From Misgurnus anguillicaudatus (taxonomy: Eukaryota > Chordata > Actinopteri > Cypriniformes > Cobitidae), in contig NC_073361.2 of NCBI RefSeq assembly GCF_027580225.2, positions 31,878,501 to 31,942,500 on the forward strand: a DNA stretch of 64,000 nucleotides, read 5' to 3'. This document shows positions 54,501 to 64,000 of this stretch, one piece after another (positions within the stretch are counted from its first letter, which is position 1; each line of letters begins with the position of its first letter). Below the pieces are notes generated by a model that was given only the letters and a program-made list of their open reading frames with translations, ran no database searches and was not told where the DNA came from. The position numbers were made by a program, and so were the translations under genes.

Positions 54501-54758
54501 GGCCTACAGCAAAGTAGAAAGAGTTTGGCCTCATACTGTAAATAATCCCCCAAACAGCTGTCAAAATTGACCAAAAACAATACATTTCATTCACTAATTG
54601 ATATATATAGATATATATATATAGATATAGATATATTCAGTGTTTGCGTTATAGGTGTCAGATGAAACCTCATCCTCTCTTTAAAAGTCTGTATAAAACC
54701 ACAAAACACCCAAAACCTGACTGAAGCCTGTTTAGGTGATGGAATCTGAAAGTGAAGA
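51591..54758. other. Gene-free interval with repeat fragments
   Basis: A hAT-like fragment lies at about 51743-52130 (CAGGGGTTTTATACTGGGGTC... CTGGGGGTTCTTGGCATAA). A repeat-like stretch with AACCATTA motifs lies at 52480-52640, and an A-tract at 53371-53388. A MITE-like fragment lies at 54090-54310 (CCCGGTTTTTCAAAAGTAATCC, GGATCAAA motifs). The last 100 bp (54660-54758) match the flank downstream of V5. No open frame shows a domain. Confidence 0.5.
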
Positions 54759-57323
54759 TGTCACAGGAGTGACGATCTTTTGGGCGGAACCAAAAGTTGG
54801 GAAAGTTTGGTTCCGCCCGGATGTTTCCGCCCGAACCGGGAAGAGAAAACACCGGACATCCGGTAGCATCGCGAGGGCTGTAATCAGCCAAACTACGTAC
54901 AGCTGTGCGTTGTTAAGAGGAGCGCCGGGTGATTGGACGATGGCAACACCCAGCAGAGTATTTTAGAACAGTTTAAACCACAGTTTGGCGTTGATGTTAT
55001 CACCATTGTTGGTGTGTGCCGTCGTGCTGAGTTGGGCTCACCTGGTACGCCATTTGGATCGTTGTACTTGCGCTCTCTCTCTTTTTGCATCATTGGATTT
55101 CTGTTGATGGAGATAACGAAGACCTTATGGGTTGGAGAGTAAACGGATACTGACCTTGGATGAGAGAAACAAAGGAAGAAGGAACGTGCCATCGTGAGTA
55201 TCCATCTGTGGAAAAGTGGTGTTGGCGACTGGAGAACCGTTTCATCTATATAGCTGGAGTTATTATAGGAAGAAATCAACCTAGGGAAGCGTGGGACGGA
55301 GAAAGCACCATAGTCGTGAGTAACAACATCCATTTATTGGAAGTGAATTGTATGTACTTGACCTGTATATCTTCTGAGTATTTCCAAGCGAGAGCGGGTG
55401 GCCCTGCCCCTGAGTCAGCGTGGTGGGTGAGCCAAAGGATCTTTGTGTGAAACAGCCACAGTGACGAAAACAACCACTAGGCCGTGTTACCAACTCCACA
55501 TTCTCGCCCAGAGCGAAGTGAAGGAAGACGGGCGTCTATTGTGTGCACTGAGCGTGGTGGGTGAGTCTTGGATGTAGAAATTTCACTTTGAAGTGGTGCT
55601 GTGTGTATTGCAGTGAGATTGCTGTGTCTTGTCAGACGTACCCCGCCTCCAGTCACTCGCCCCGGGGCGCTGAAGAGGAAAGCGGTTCTAGAATAATCTT
55701 GTGTATGAATATGCTGTGAGTGTGTTTCAGCCTTAAAATCACGGAGTGGCCTCCCGAAGTATTTTCGCAGCCAAACGCTTGGCGGACTTGTGTTAGGAGT
55801 GGCGGTGAAGAGCGGTACGATTGGCGGTGTGTGAGTATTACGAATTACATTGCTACCTTACCTGTGTGTTTTTCATCATCGCAGAGTTAGAGGCGAAGGA
55901 GATCCGCTGCCCCGAGGTCTCTACGAAGGGGCGCCCCGGTCCGGTTTTCGATTGCCAACGGGCATCGAGGAAAGGGCAGCGCTCGACCCGGTGTGACGGC
56001 GTGACATTCTCGCCCCTCTGTTGGACCAACGAGCTCGCCGAGAGGGTTTGGTCCCCGGCGCCATCCTGGAAACCACTGTCCAGTCGACGCATTGCGCATA
56101 CCAGCTATCGTAAGTCCGCCACCCTGTAAAGTATAGCGTAACCTGTTAAGTCTGTTGATCAACAGGGAAGAGGAGTGTGCTGAGAGAGTTGTGAAGAGAA
56201 ATCACACCTACCTAGGAGCTGTAGTCAGCGAAGAGGTGAGAGAACTAATTGAAACCGATTCACGGTGTCCCTGTGTCCCAGCAGTCGTCTGTGGGAAGAG
56301 AGAGAGAGCCAGCGTGAACGCCAAGACACCGAGCTGTGAAGAGAAAACCACACCTACCTAGAAGCTGTAGTCAGCGAAGAGGTGAGAGAACTGATTGAGA
56401 ACGATTCACTGTGCCTTTGTGTCCCAGCTGTCGTCTGTGGAGGAAGAGAGAGAACAAACGTGAGCACTAAGGAGGCCAGCTGTGAAGGAGAACCATACGT
56501 ACCCGAAGCTGTAGTTAGCGAAGAGGTGAGAGAACTAATTGAAAACGATTCACTGTGTCCCTGTGTCCCAGCTGTCGTCTGTGGAGGAAGAGAGAGAACA
56601 AACGTGAGCACTAAGGAGGCCAGCTGTGAAGGAGAACCATACGTACCCGAAGCTGTAGTCAGCGAGGAGGTGAGAGAACAAATTGGAAATCGATTCACTG
56701 TGCCTTTGTGTCCCAGCTGTCGTCTGTGGAGGAAGAGAGAGAACAAGTGTGAGCGCTAAAGCAACGAGTTGAGGAGGAAAATCTATACTTACCAAGAAGC
56801 TGCAGTCGGTGGATAGGTGAGGAGACCCTTGTGAGAACGATCCACTGTGTCTTCGTGTCCCAGCTGTAGCCTGTGGAGAGAGAGAACAGGAAGGGAGAAT
56901 GAGTCGACAACCAAGGAGCTGTGTGGAAAGACGGCGACGCGCCGTGAGCTACACCCAGGTACACGGACAGAAAAAGTAAAGTACCAACACTGATTAAGTT
57001 TTGTTCTGCCTCCAGGACGGAAGGGGAGCACGCCACGGGCAGAAGGAACCAGAGGCGGGAGCCTGTTCCTCGACGCAACCCCCCCTACCCTCTGTCACTC
57101 ATTCGGCCGTGGCCCCCTGGAGGGGAGAGCTTGCCATTAGTTTTAATTTCCCTTTCCCCAATTCCCAGTACATTTTAAATATTTAAATAAATAAAGAATA
57201 TTTTTTATACTTGCCTGTCCTCGTTGTTGTCTGGTCATTGGGTTGGTTTTGGGGACCTCCTCGAGGTGGAAGTTGAGAAGGGGCGTGGCTTAATTACTAG
57301 CAGCCAGCCCCTGGCTTGTGACA
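54759..57323. mobile_element. LTR-like insertion with a 145-bp tandem repeat
   Basis: Interrupts the flank downstream of V7. The ends TGTCACAGGAG...GGCTTGTGACA have the TG...CA form of an LTR. AATAAA at about 57189 followed by a T-rich stretch looks like a polyadenylation region near the right end. No convincing target duplication is seen (GAAGA left, AATAC right), so the boundaries are tentative. It is 2.6 kb, GC-rich against the locus, with no polymerase or integrase. A large solo LTR or a non-autonomous element are both possible. Confidence 0.55.
56200..56900. repeat. Minisatellite, about 145-bp unit, about 5 copies
   Basis: Copies are marked by TCGTCTGTGG-type sequence at 56285, 56431, 56575 and 56720, and by a diverged copy at 56867 (spacing 144-147 bp). 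The two central copies are almost identical and read open for about 125 codons on the plus strand. Neighbouring copies carry stops. Confidence 0.85.
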
Positions 57324-57370
57324 AATACATCTATGGTGTGTGCGCGCGCCTGTCTGTCTGTCTGTGCGTG
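57324..57370. repeat. Degraded TG tract beside V7 RSS
   Basis: GTGTGTGCGCGCC then (TGTC)n and GTGCGTG, ahead of the shared CAGCTGCAGTATCTGTCAG. It is the shortest and least pure such tract in the window, next to the LTR-like insertion. Confidence 0.75.
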
Positions 57371-57416
57371 CAGCTGCAGTATCTGTCAGGTGTCTCTGTG
57401 CAGTCTGACTGAAGGA

Positions 57417-57444
57417 GGTTTTTGTACGACTCTTTATCACTGTG
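57417..57444 (-). promoter_or_regulatory. V7 recombination signal (12-bp spacer)
   Basis: Plus strand: nonamer GGTTTTTGT 57417-57425, a 12-bp spacer 57426-57437, heptamer CACTGTG 57438-57444. Confidence 0.95.
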
Positions 57445-57881
57445 TGAACACATAGCTACCACTGATATAGTGAACACTCTGACAGTAATAATCTCCTGCA
57501 TCTTCAGTCTGAACTTCACTGATGCTCAGAGTAAAATCTGTACCACCAGATGATCCACTGCCACTGAATCTCTGTGAAGTGTCACCATGACGAACATCTG
57601 CTGCCCTAATGATGAGTTTAGGAGCTTCTCCAGGTTTCTGCTGATACCAAGATAAACCATAGCTATGTATTCCAGGATCAGTTGTACACTTTATATTGAC
57701 GGTTTGTCCAACAGAAACAGATTGATCTTTGCTCTGAGTTACAGTAACTCCTCTGGATTCTGTTGAGAAGAAAATGATGTTTAATGAAATATAAAAACAT
57801 TCAACTTAACAACAAGCTTTCACTTCTGTTACCTGGAATAAAAACTCCCAGAATCCAAATGAAGACGATGAAGAAATTCAT
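57445..57881 (-). CDS. Ig light-chain V segment V7 (Va type)
   Basis: Leader exon 57833-57881 (MNFFIVFIWILGVFIP, as V3 and V5) and V exon 57445-57759, open by hand translation. QSKDQSVSV in framework 1 and DPGI before CDR1 are shared with V8. Cys25, CDR1 around GIHSYG, Trp38, LIIRAADVRHGD at CDR2, RFSGSGSSGGTDF, Cys93 and CDR3 QSVHYISGSYVF. Its leader intron is about 10 bp shorter than in V3 and V5. The ATG is 417 bp from the J4 nonamer, in divergent orientation. Octamer-like ATGCAAAG at 57973-57980. Confidence 0.93.
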
Positions 57882-58298
57882 TTGTGTTTGTGTGTTTTGT
57901 AATGATGTTGTGTTATAAAATGTTTGTGTCAGACAGTTATAAAGACTCAGAGCACTGAAGCATGTGATGATAATGCAAAGTGTTTGTCTATTTAAATAAA
58001 CTCAACACACATCAGAGCTTTATCTTCATAGAAACACATTATACAGTCTGGATTAATAACACATTGAGATTAAATGAGAAGATATCAGGAGCGTTTATGA
58101 TGTCTTGTGTGTCTCTGTGTCTTCAATAAAGTTCAAACATTCAGTAAATGTGTTTTACTACAGACAGACATGTGTCTTTAAATTCACTTTTATTCTTGTG
58201 TTACATGTGTTTACACTTCTTCACAAGTCTATGATGTATGAATATTTGCTGTGATATGATGTGTTTGTTATAAAGTCAGAGTTAGGGAAGCGTTCAGA
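57882..58298. promoter_or_regulatory. V7 promoter / J4 upstream interval
   Basis: Third copy of the divergent V-promoter/J interval, close in sequence to 20482-20906 and 39485-39906. The octamer-like CTTTGCAT lies on the minus strand at 57973-57980. Confidence 0.7.
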
Positions 58299-58337
58299 GG
58301 TTTTTGTACAGCTGCTCGCTTTATTTCTATCACTGTG
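58299..58337 (+). promoter_or_regulatory. J4 recombination signal (23-bp spacer)
   Basis: Nonamer GGTTTTTGT 58299-58307, a 23-bp spacer 58308-58330, heptamer CACTGTG 58331-58337. Confidence 0.95.
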
Positions 58338-58375
58338 GTACACATTCGGCCCCGGCACGAGACTCGACGTCGGCA
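58338..58375 (+). CDS. Ig light-chain J segment, cluster 4 (J4)
   Basis: Reads Y-T-F-G-P-G-T-R-L-D-V-G plus one base, donor GTAAGT at 58376. It combines the Tyr start of J1 with the FGPGT and LDVG of J2. It splices in phase 1 to C4. Confidence 0.94.
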
Positions 58376-59562
58376 GTAAGTACAAAACTTATATAATAAA
58401 ATCATTTTTAACTTAGATTATACATTTTTAGCATATTATATAGCATTTATTTCACTTGTATTTATTATTTATAATTCTCAGTAAAAGCATTTTGAATATA
58501 AATCGAGATTTCTTTTGAAGAAGTGTAATTCAGTCCTATAAACAATTTTTTTTTTATTCAATAGTCAAGAGGAAAAATCAAAAACCTCAGTATTAAAATT
58601 ATTATCATGCTGGATTAAATGTGTTAGTTTTTCAGAAAGTCAAAATAATAAGAATTTATAAATGTATAATTTTTTACATGGAAAATTAAGACAAGGCAAA
58701 TTTATTGATAGACAGATTCACACACGAAGGTCATTTAAAGTGTTTTATCTTAAGGCGTTTAATTTTAACAGGTTTTAAAATAAATCTTGAGAATATGTTT
58801 TTAAAATTTCAAAAACAAGGTCAAAATTTATTTGTCTTTATTAACACATTTTGAGATCCAAGTGTCTGACAGCGGCGCTACTTTAATTTTTGTCGTGTGG
58901 CGTCACAGACTCACTTCTTATAAACACGTGTTAACAGAAGACATCTTGAGTCTCTGTTACTGACCAAATAAATTCAGTATTATTTTTAAAGTGAACTTGA
59001 TAAATAACTACAAGCTCAGATGAGTCAAGATAAAGAGATTAAAAACATCACTCGAACAAGAAACTGGTATAAGATACAAGTAACTTTATTATATTTGTAA
59101 ATGATTATTTCTTATCACAGAATGACGCGCAAGCGCAGTGAGACCCGACTGAATATTTACACAAACTTCTGTTACAAACCTTTATTAAAGTTTCACTATG
59201 ATAGGATAAAATCATATTAAACATCTTTTACATTTAAACACAACTTACAAGAAATTATTTTAAACTTTTATGTATTTGCGAGACGCTTTAAGTGATTTAT
59301 AATGCACTCAAGATATTGTACAGATTTTGGAAATCAAACCCATGACCTTGTTGTTGCTGCCACTTGAGTCACAGAAAACAAATATTCATATAAAATATTA
59401 TTTTATTATTACTGTGTTTGTATTATAATAAGTGTAGTGCATTAACAGAGTAAATAATATTAACTGATGATATGATATTAAACTCAAAAACAGAATATAT
59501 ATTTTATCATGGATTTCTTTTGAATTTCTTCATCTTTTTCTCTGTGTATCTGTGTATGTCAG
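58376..59562 (+). other. J4-C4 intron with conserved block
   Basis: Closely colinear with the J3-C3 intron. The conserved block is 58850-58980, with the E-box CACGTG at about 58925. No gene. Confidence 0.6.
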
Positions 59563-59882
59563 GTGTAAGTCGTCCTAAAGTGATCGTCCTGCCGCCGTCC
59601 AGTGAAGAGATTTCCAGCAAGAAGGCAGCAACAGTGATGTGTGTGGCCAGCAATGGTTTCCCTTCAGACTGGAGTCTGAGCTGGAAAGTGAATGGGAAGA
59701 TGTCAGGATCTCAGGAGAACAGAGCTGGAGTCCTACAGAAAGACGGCGGTCTGTACAGCTGGAGCAGCAGTCTGACTCTCACTGAACAAGAATGGATCAA
59801 CAGAGACTCAGTGATCTGTGAGATCAGTCGGGAAGGTCAGACAGTCACTGGAGAAGTGAAGAAAGATCTGTGTTCTGAGTAG
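59563..59882 (+). CDS. Ig light-chain constant exon, cluster 4 (C4)
   Basis: Starts S-V-S-R-P-K-V after the acceptor at 59560-59562 and ends L-C-S-E-stop. It differs from the other C exons by one residue in the body (SKKAATV against SKKTATV). Intradomain Cys, the Trp and the terminal Cys are present. Poly(A) signal AATAAA at 59967-59972. Confidence 0.96.
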
Positions 59883-59972
59883 ATCCTCTCTTCTTCTCAT
59901 CTCTTCTTCTCATTCATGTCTCACATCAACACTCTGTGTCTCTGCTTTATTCATTCTCTATGCTTTAATAAA

Positions 59973-61151
59973 GAAATATTAAATATTGCTTCTTTGTCTT
60001 GTGATTTCTTTTGAATTTGAACAATGAGTATATTGATCATTGGCTCGTGTGTTTGTTTCTAAATAAACTTGACTCAATGAAGCATGAAGACATCTGTAGA
60101 TATAGTTTATATTTATCTTTCAAACTCTTGTGTATGAACATCTGCTCTGTTCTGAGAGGAACTGAATCTCTTCATCCTGAAGATATAAATATGAGTTGAA
60201 CTCTCAGTTTCACTCTTTGACTCTTTATTCTCTGAAATGAGACGCTGATGAGTTTAACTGATGGATGAAGAAATGAGCTTTGATCAGATTCAACACTTCA
60301 CAATGAGTCTGATCTCAGAAGTCAGATTAATATATTGAATATTTTGAGAAGATCAAATGAAGAAATGTTTTTAACTTGCACTTCAACATTCAAGATTTAT
60401 TTCTCACATTCACAGATATATAAATACACAACTATAGCAGTGAAATCTGACAAACTCTCTATATGTCATTCAGTTTGTCACCATGTTAATTCCAAACCGA
60501 GGTTGTGAGTGATGGACATCCAGAGCGTGCGTTTTAAACCTATTGTTTTGTACCAGGATGCCGGTCATTCAGTCATGAAAACACACAAAAAACATAATTT
60601 TACTTCAGTGTTTTTCTTTAAAACACTAATATAGTCCTATAACTAAAAGTAAATCTCAAACTCGTACAAATTACAAAATACGCAAGATATGAATACATTA
60701 AACTCTTTTCTCCAGTAAGTTTGAGCACATTGAATAAACAGAAGCAGAAATAATTTCTAACTAAATAACATTTCTACACAACTTTGGGCGTTTATTTGGT
60801 GTTTTCCCTTCGCACAACAAACTATCACGTAAATAGCTTGTTATCAAGTCAATCACACGTTATTAAATGTTCATGTAATGGAGAAATAATGCATGGGTCA
60901 AACTCTTATGACCTATACAAACTGGAGATGTATACTTACTGTAATTGTTATCATAAACTATTGTATTGTATTATATTGATGTTCAATTAAAAAAGGAAAC
61001 ATGCTTACTACATGAGAAATTATTCATGTTGTTTGTTCTGTGGAAATTTGTAAAAAAGTTTTGTATTTGACTGGCATCCTGATACAAAACAATAGTTTTA
61101 AACCTCATGTACTGGATGTCCATCCCTCACAGCCTCGATTTGGAATCAACA

Positions 61152-61154
<3 letters not shown>
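59973..61154. other. C4 3' flank and V8 downstream flank
   Basis: The first 450 bp match the flanks of C1 and C2, but the double E-box is degraded here (CATCTGTAGATA at 60091). The rest matches 24667-25473 before V4. Short open frames are not conserved. No gene. Confidence 0.55.

Positions 61155-61196
<42 letters not shown>
61155..61196. repeat. TG microsatellite beside V8 RSS
   Basis: A pure (TG)21 run, followed by a doubled GCAGCTGCAGCTGCAG before the shared V-flank sequence. Confidence 0.95.
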
Positions 61197-61199
<3 letters not shown>

Positions 61200-61248
61200 C
61201 TGCAGCTGCAGTATCTGTCAGGTGTATCTGTTCAGTCTGACTGAAGGA

Positions 61249-61276
61249 GGTTTTTGTACGACTCTTTATCACTGTG
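61249..61276 (-). promoter_or_regulatory. V8 recombination signal (12-bp spacer)
   Basis: Plus strand: nonamer GGTTTTTGT 61249-61257, a 12-bp spacer 61258-61269, heptamer CACTGTG 61270-61276. Confidence 0.95.
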
Positions 61277-61729
61277 TGAACACATAGCTACCACTGATAT
61301 AGTGTTCACTCATACAGTAATAATCTCCTGCATCTTCAGTCTGAACTCCACTGATGCTCAGAGTAAAATCTGTACCATAATATGCTCCGCTGCCACTGAA
61401 TCTCTGTGAAGTGTCACCATGACGAGTAGTTATATCATAAATGATGAGTTTAGGAGTTTCTCCAGGTTTCTGCTGATACCAAAATAAATAATTGTAATCT
61501 ATTCCAGGATCAGTTGTACACTTTATATTGACGGTTTGTCCAACAGAAACAGATTGATCTTTACTCTGAGTTACAGAAACTCCTCTGGATTCTGTTGAGA
61601 AGAAAACAAATTTGTTCAAACAAAGAAAACTAACATTTAAAATATTTTCTAAACAAATAAAGATGAATTTCTGTTACCTTGAATAAAACCTCCAAGAATC
61701 CAGATGAAGGTGATGATGAAGAGATTCAT
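61277..61729 (-). CDS. Ig light-chain V segment V8 (Vb type)
   Basis: Leader exon 61678-61729 (MNLFIITFIWILGGFIQ) and V exon 61277-61591, open. The domain starts ESRGVSVTQSKDQ (Ser where the others have Thr). It has Cys25, DPGIDYNY at CDR1, and LFWYQQKPGETPKL with Phe before Trp38 where most have Ser. CDR2 is YDITTRHGD, framework 3 has RFSGSGAYYGTDF, and CDR3 is MSEHYISGSYVF. It lies 1.4 kb after C4 in opposite orientation. It is the closest relative of V4. Confidence 0.93.
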
Positions 61730-63960
61730 TTTGTGTATTTGTTGTTTTTCCAGCACTGTGTTATAAAGTCAGACTGTTATAAACACACAGAGCACTGAAG
61801 CGTGTGATGAGATGTAAAGTAGTGATCAGACTTTACTAAACCTCTTGAGATCATCATGGTCATGATAACTAGATGTGCTGTAGACCCCCCTACTGACAGC
61901 ATTGAGAATTTAATATAATATCATCAAATGTGATCAAATATATGAGTAGCTTGTGTACATTTTTATATATCAGACGAGGTGAGATCAAGTTCAGGATTTG
62001 ATCAGAAGTTTTATATTGTTTTATTTAATCAAAAAGGTGCACTTTTGTCAAATCAACATATCTTTTTGATATTTTATGTTATTTAAACAAGTTGAAATTG
62101 TTTAACTTTTTTAAAGTAATCTCAACCCTTAACTTATGAAAGGACATAACTTAAAATAGTGTGTTAAATTGACTTGCAAAACCAAGTTGTTTTAACTTCA
62201 TGCTGCATTTTTTACAGTGAGTTAGTAAATAATTGTTGTGAACTTTTTTAATTAATCCAAAAGTCCATTACAACATCACCACAAAACATCACCTGTCTCA
62301 TACGGCAAAAAAATAAATTTCTCTGGAACAAATTATGTTTTAAGTATATATTAAATACATTTTGTTGAAATTAAAGCTTAATTGAATATATTTTTGAATT
62401 TGATAATATATTTAGTTTTAACATTCTTATATTAACATATTTCAAAATGAATTTCAGGGACAATAAATTAATTTCTAATTTTACAGTGCATGTGGCAAAA
62501 AAAAAAAATCTTGTCCAAAATATTAGACTATAAAATGTACAAGTATAAAATATTCAATGTTAAGTATATTCTGCATTTGAAAAGATATTTAAATTTAATG
62601 TTTTCAACCCCGTTATGTTTACAGGTTTGAAACGTACAAAGTTTTTCTTCCAATGCAAAATGAATAAAAATGTTTTAACATACTTATTTTTCAACTAGAT
62701 TTCAAAATATACTTCAGCACACTATAAAAAAAAAATTTTTTTGTTCAATTAAGTCAGATTTTTAAGTCATTTCAATTTATGATTATTTATATTGACTAGT
62801 GATGAGTTTTTATTACTTATAAAATGAAGTTGACATATTTTAACAATATTTTATAAGTTGTAGTAAACAACAATAAGTTGAAATGACTCAGTTGAAACCC
62901 TTTTTTGTAGATTTTGAAATGTATTTAAAATGATATTTGAAAATATACTTTTGTCATATGGGGTGATGCCACACAAACACTGAGTTTCACTTAATCTGCT
63001 GCAATATCAGCATTTGTTCACTAAACTGACAGATTTAATGATGTTTTAATAACAACGTTCAGGAGGAACACTTATATAATCTAACTAATCACCTTGTTAT
63101 TGTGACCAGCTGTCAATAATCATCAATCAGATGTTCACCTGATCAGCATTAATGGAAACCTATATAGAAACCCTCTTAACAATGACTTCAGAAATATATC
63201 TTGTGTACTTATAAAATAAAATTATATAATTAAATTATATTAAAAATATAAAAGTATAAAACATATAGACTAAAGTATTATACGTGTGTATACATTTAAT
63301 CACAACTCTACTCAAAGGCTGAACAATATCAGTTATGTTTGTTTATTTCATTAGTGAGACAGATATCACAGCTCAATGAAACATCAGTTAGAGACTTTAT
63401 GTGAAGTATAAGAAACAAACAGATCCAGAAAACATCAAGAGTCTGAATTTAAATTTATTTCATAGAAAGCACAGCATCAGATACTGTAAACCATCTCAGA
63501 GACTTTCTGAACTCTCAGAAACACATTTCATCATACATCTGTCTACATAAATGATGCAGTGTAACACTGACAGCTGTTCTCAGAACAGTCCAATGATGCA
63601 CTTTAATGAGCTTTATAATTAACATTGAACAGAGTCATTTCTGCCATCCATCATACAGCAGAGAAAATATCAAACTTAATTCTGCTAGTACATTATTACA
63701 GCGATAAATATGAGTCAGTCCATCACTCTCAAATATATACAAGAGTCCACAATATACATATAATACAATAAATATCATCAAAATCATTCATAAAACATTG
63801 AAATGAACAGCAACTGACAATACAGCACTGCTGATGGGCAACATATGCAAACTAAACATGTCATAGTTTTGATCTTTCATTGAGGAAATACAGAATAATA
63901 CAAATCACATCAACTAATTTATTTAGACATGATTTAATAAAAATAATATGCATTATACAG
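61730..63960. other. V8 upstream spacer
   Basis: Vb-type promoter, then the same AT-rich spacer as upstream of V2 and V4, here without the transposon found at 26876-29971. No coding region. Confidence 0.65.
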
Positions 63961-64000
63961 CAGTGGCTCTCAAACTGGTGGTGTGTTGTTGTGCCAGGGA
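63961..64000. mobile_element. hAT-type MITE, unit 3 copy (cut by window end)
   Basis: Begins CAGTGGCTCTCAAACT at the same spacer position as 16204 and 31358. Only the first 40 bp are in the window. Confidence 0.75.

Noticed and set aside
56382..56759. 125-residue open frame
   Set aside because: It is explained by the 145-bp tandem repeat, where two near-identical units stay open. Flanking units carry stops and the opposite strand is open as well.

Overview
This window is vertebrate DNA, most likely from a cyprinid fish. It holds part of a teleost immunoglobulin light-chain (IgL) locus of the kappa-like type. Eight V segments lie on the minus strand, and four J segments and four C exons lie on the plus strand. 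V segments carry 12-bp-spacer recombination signals (RSS) and J segments carry 23-bp-spacer RSS, which is the kappa arrangement. The species cannot be fixed from the sequence. The repeat landscape (many hAT-type MITEs with 8-bp target-site duplications, TTAA-flanked elements, hairpin MITEs, TG microsatellites) fits a carp or zebrafish relative.

Layout. Cluster 1 has J1 (583-620), C1 (1987-2306) and the pseudogene V1 (3306-3739). A nest of transposons (4366-12863) follows, then V2 (13496-13944). Cluster 2 has V3 (20036-20481), J2 (20946-20983), C2 (22208-22527) and V4 (25597-26045). A spacer holding two stacks of nested transposons (26876-29971 and 32892-37670) follows. Cluster 3 has V5 (39039-39484), J3 (39946-39983), C3 (41167-41486) and V6 (43361-43815). 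Next comes a long interval with the main exon of a pentraxin (CRP/SAP family) gene (50387-51048) among transposons. Cluster 4 has V7 (57445-57881), J4 (58338-58375), C4 (59563-59882) and V8 (61277-61729). The V8 upstream spacer runs off the window.

How it works. Every V is opposite to every J-C, so V-J joining must invert the DNA between them, whether the V lies before J or after C. Clusters 2-4 share the order Va(-) J(+) C(+) Vb(-). The Va segments (V3, V5, V7) share one leader and intron type and sit about 420 bp before J. The Vb segments (V1, V4, V6, V8) share another leader and intron type and sit 1-3 kb after C. V2 looks like a Va/Vb recombinant. Transposons shared at the same site between spacers predate the unit duplication, and unshared ones postdate it. 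The C exons are almost identical while the introns have diverged, which suggests homogenisation.

No unknown enzymatic or defence system was found. The most useful leads are the two-sided V architecture, the hybrid V2, conserved blocks in the J-C introns and 3' of C that could be enhancers, TG tracts beside nearly every V RSS, and a pentraxin gene embedded in the IgL locus.
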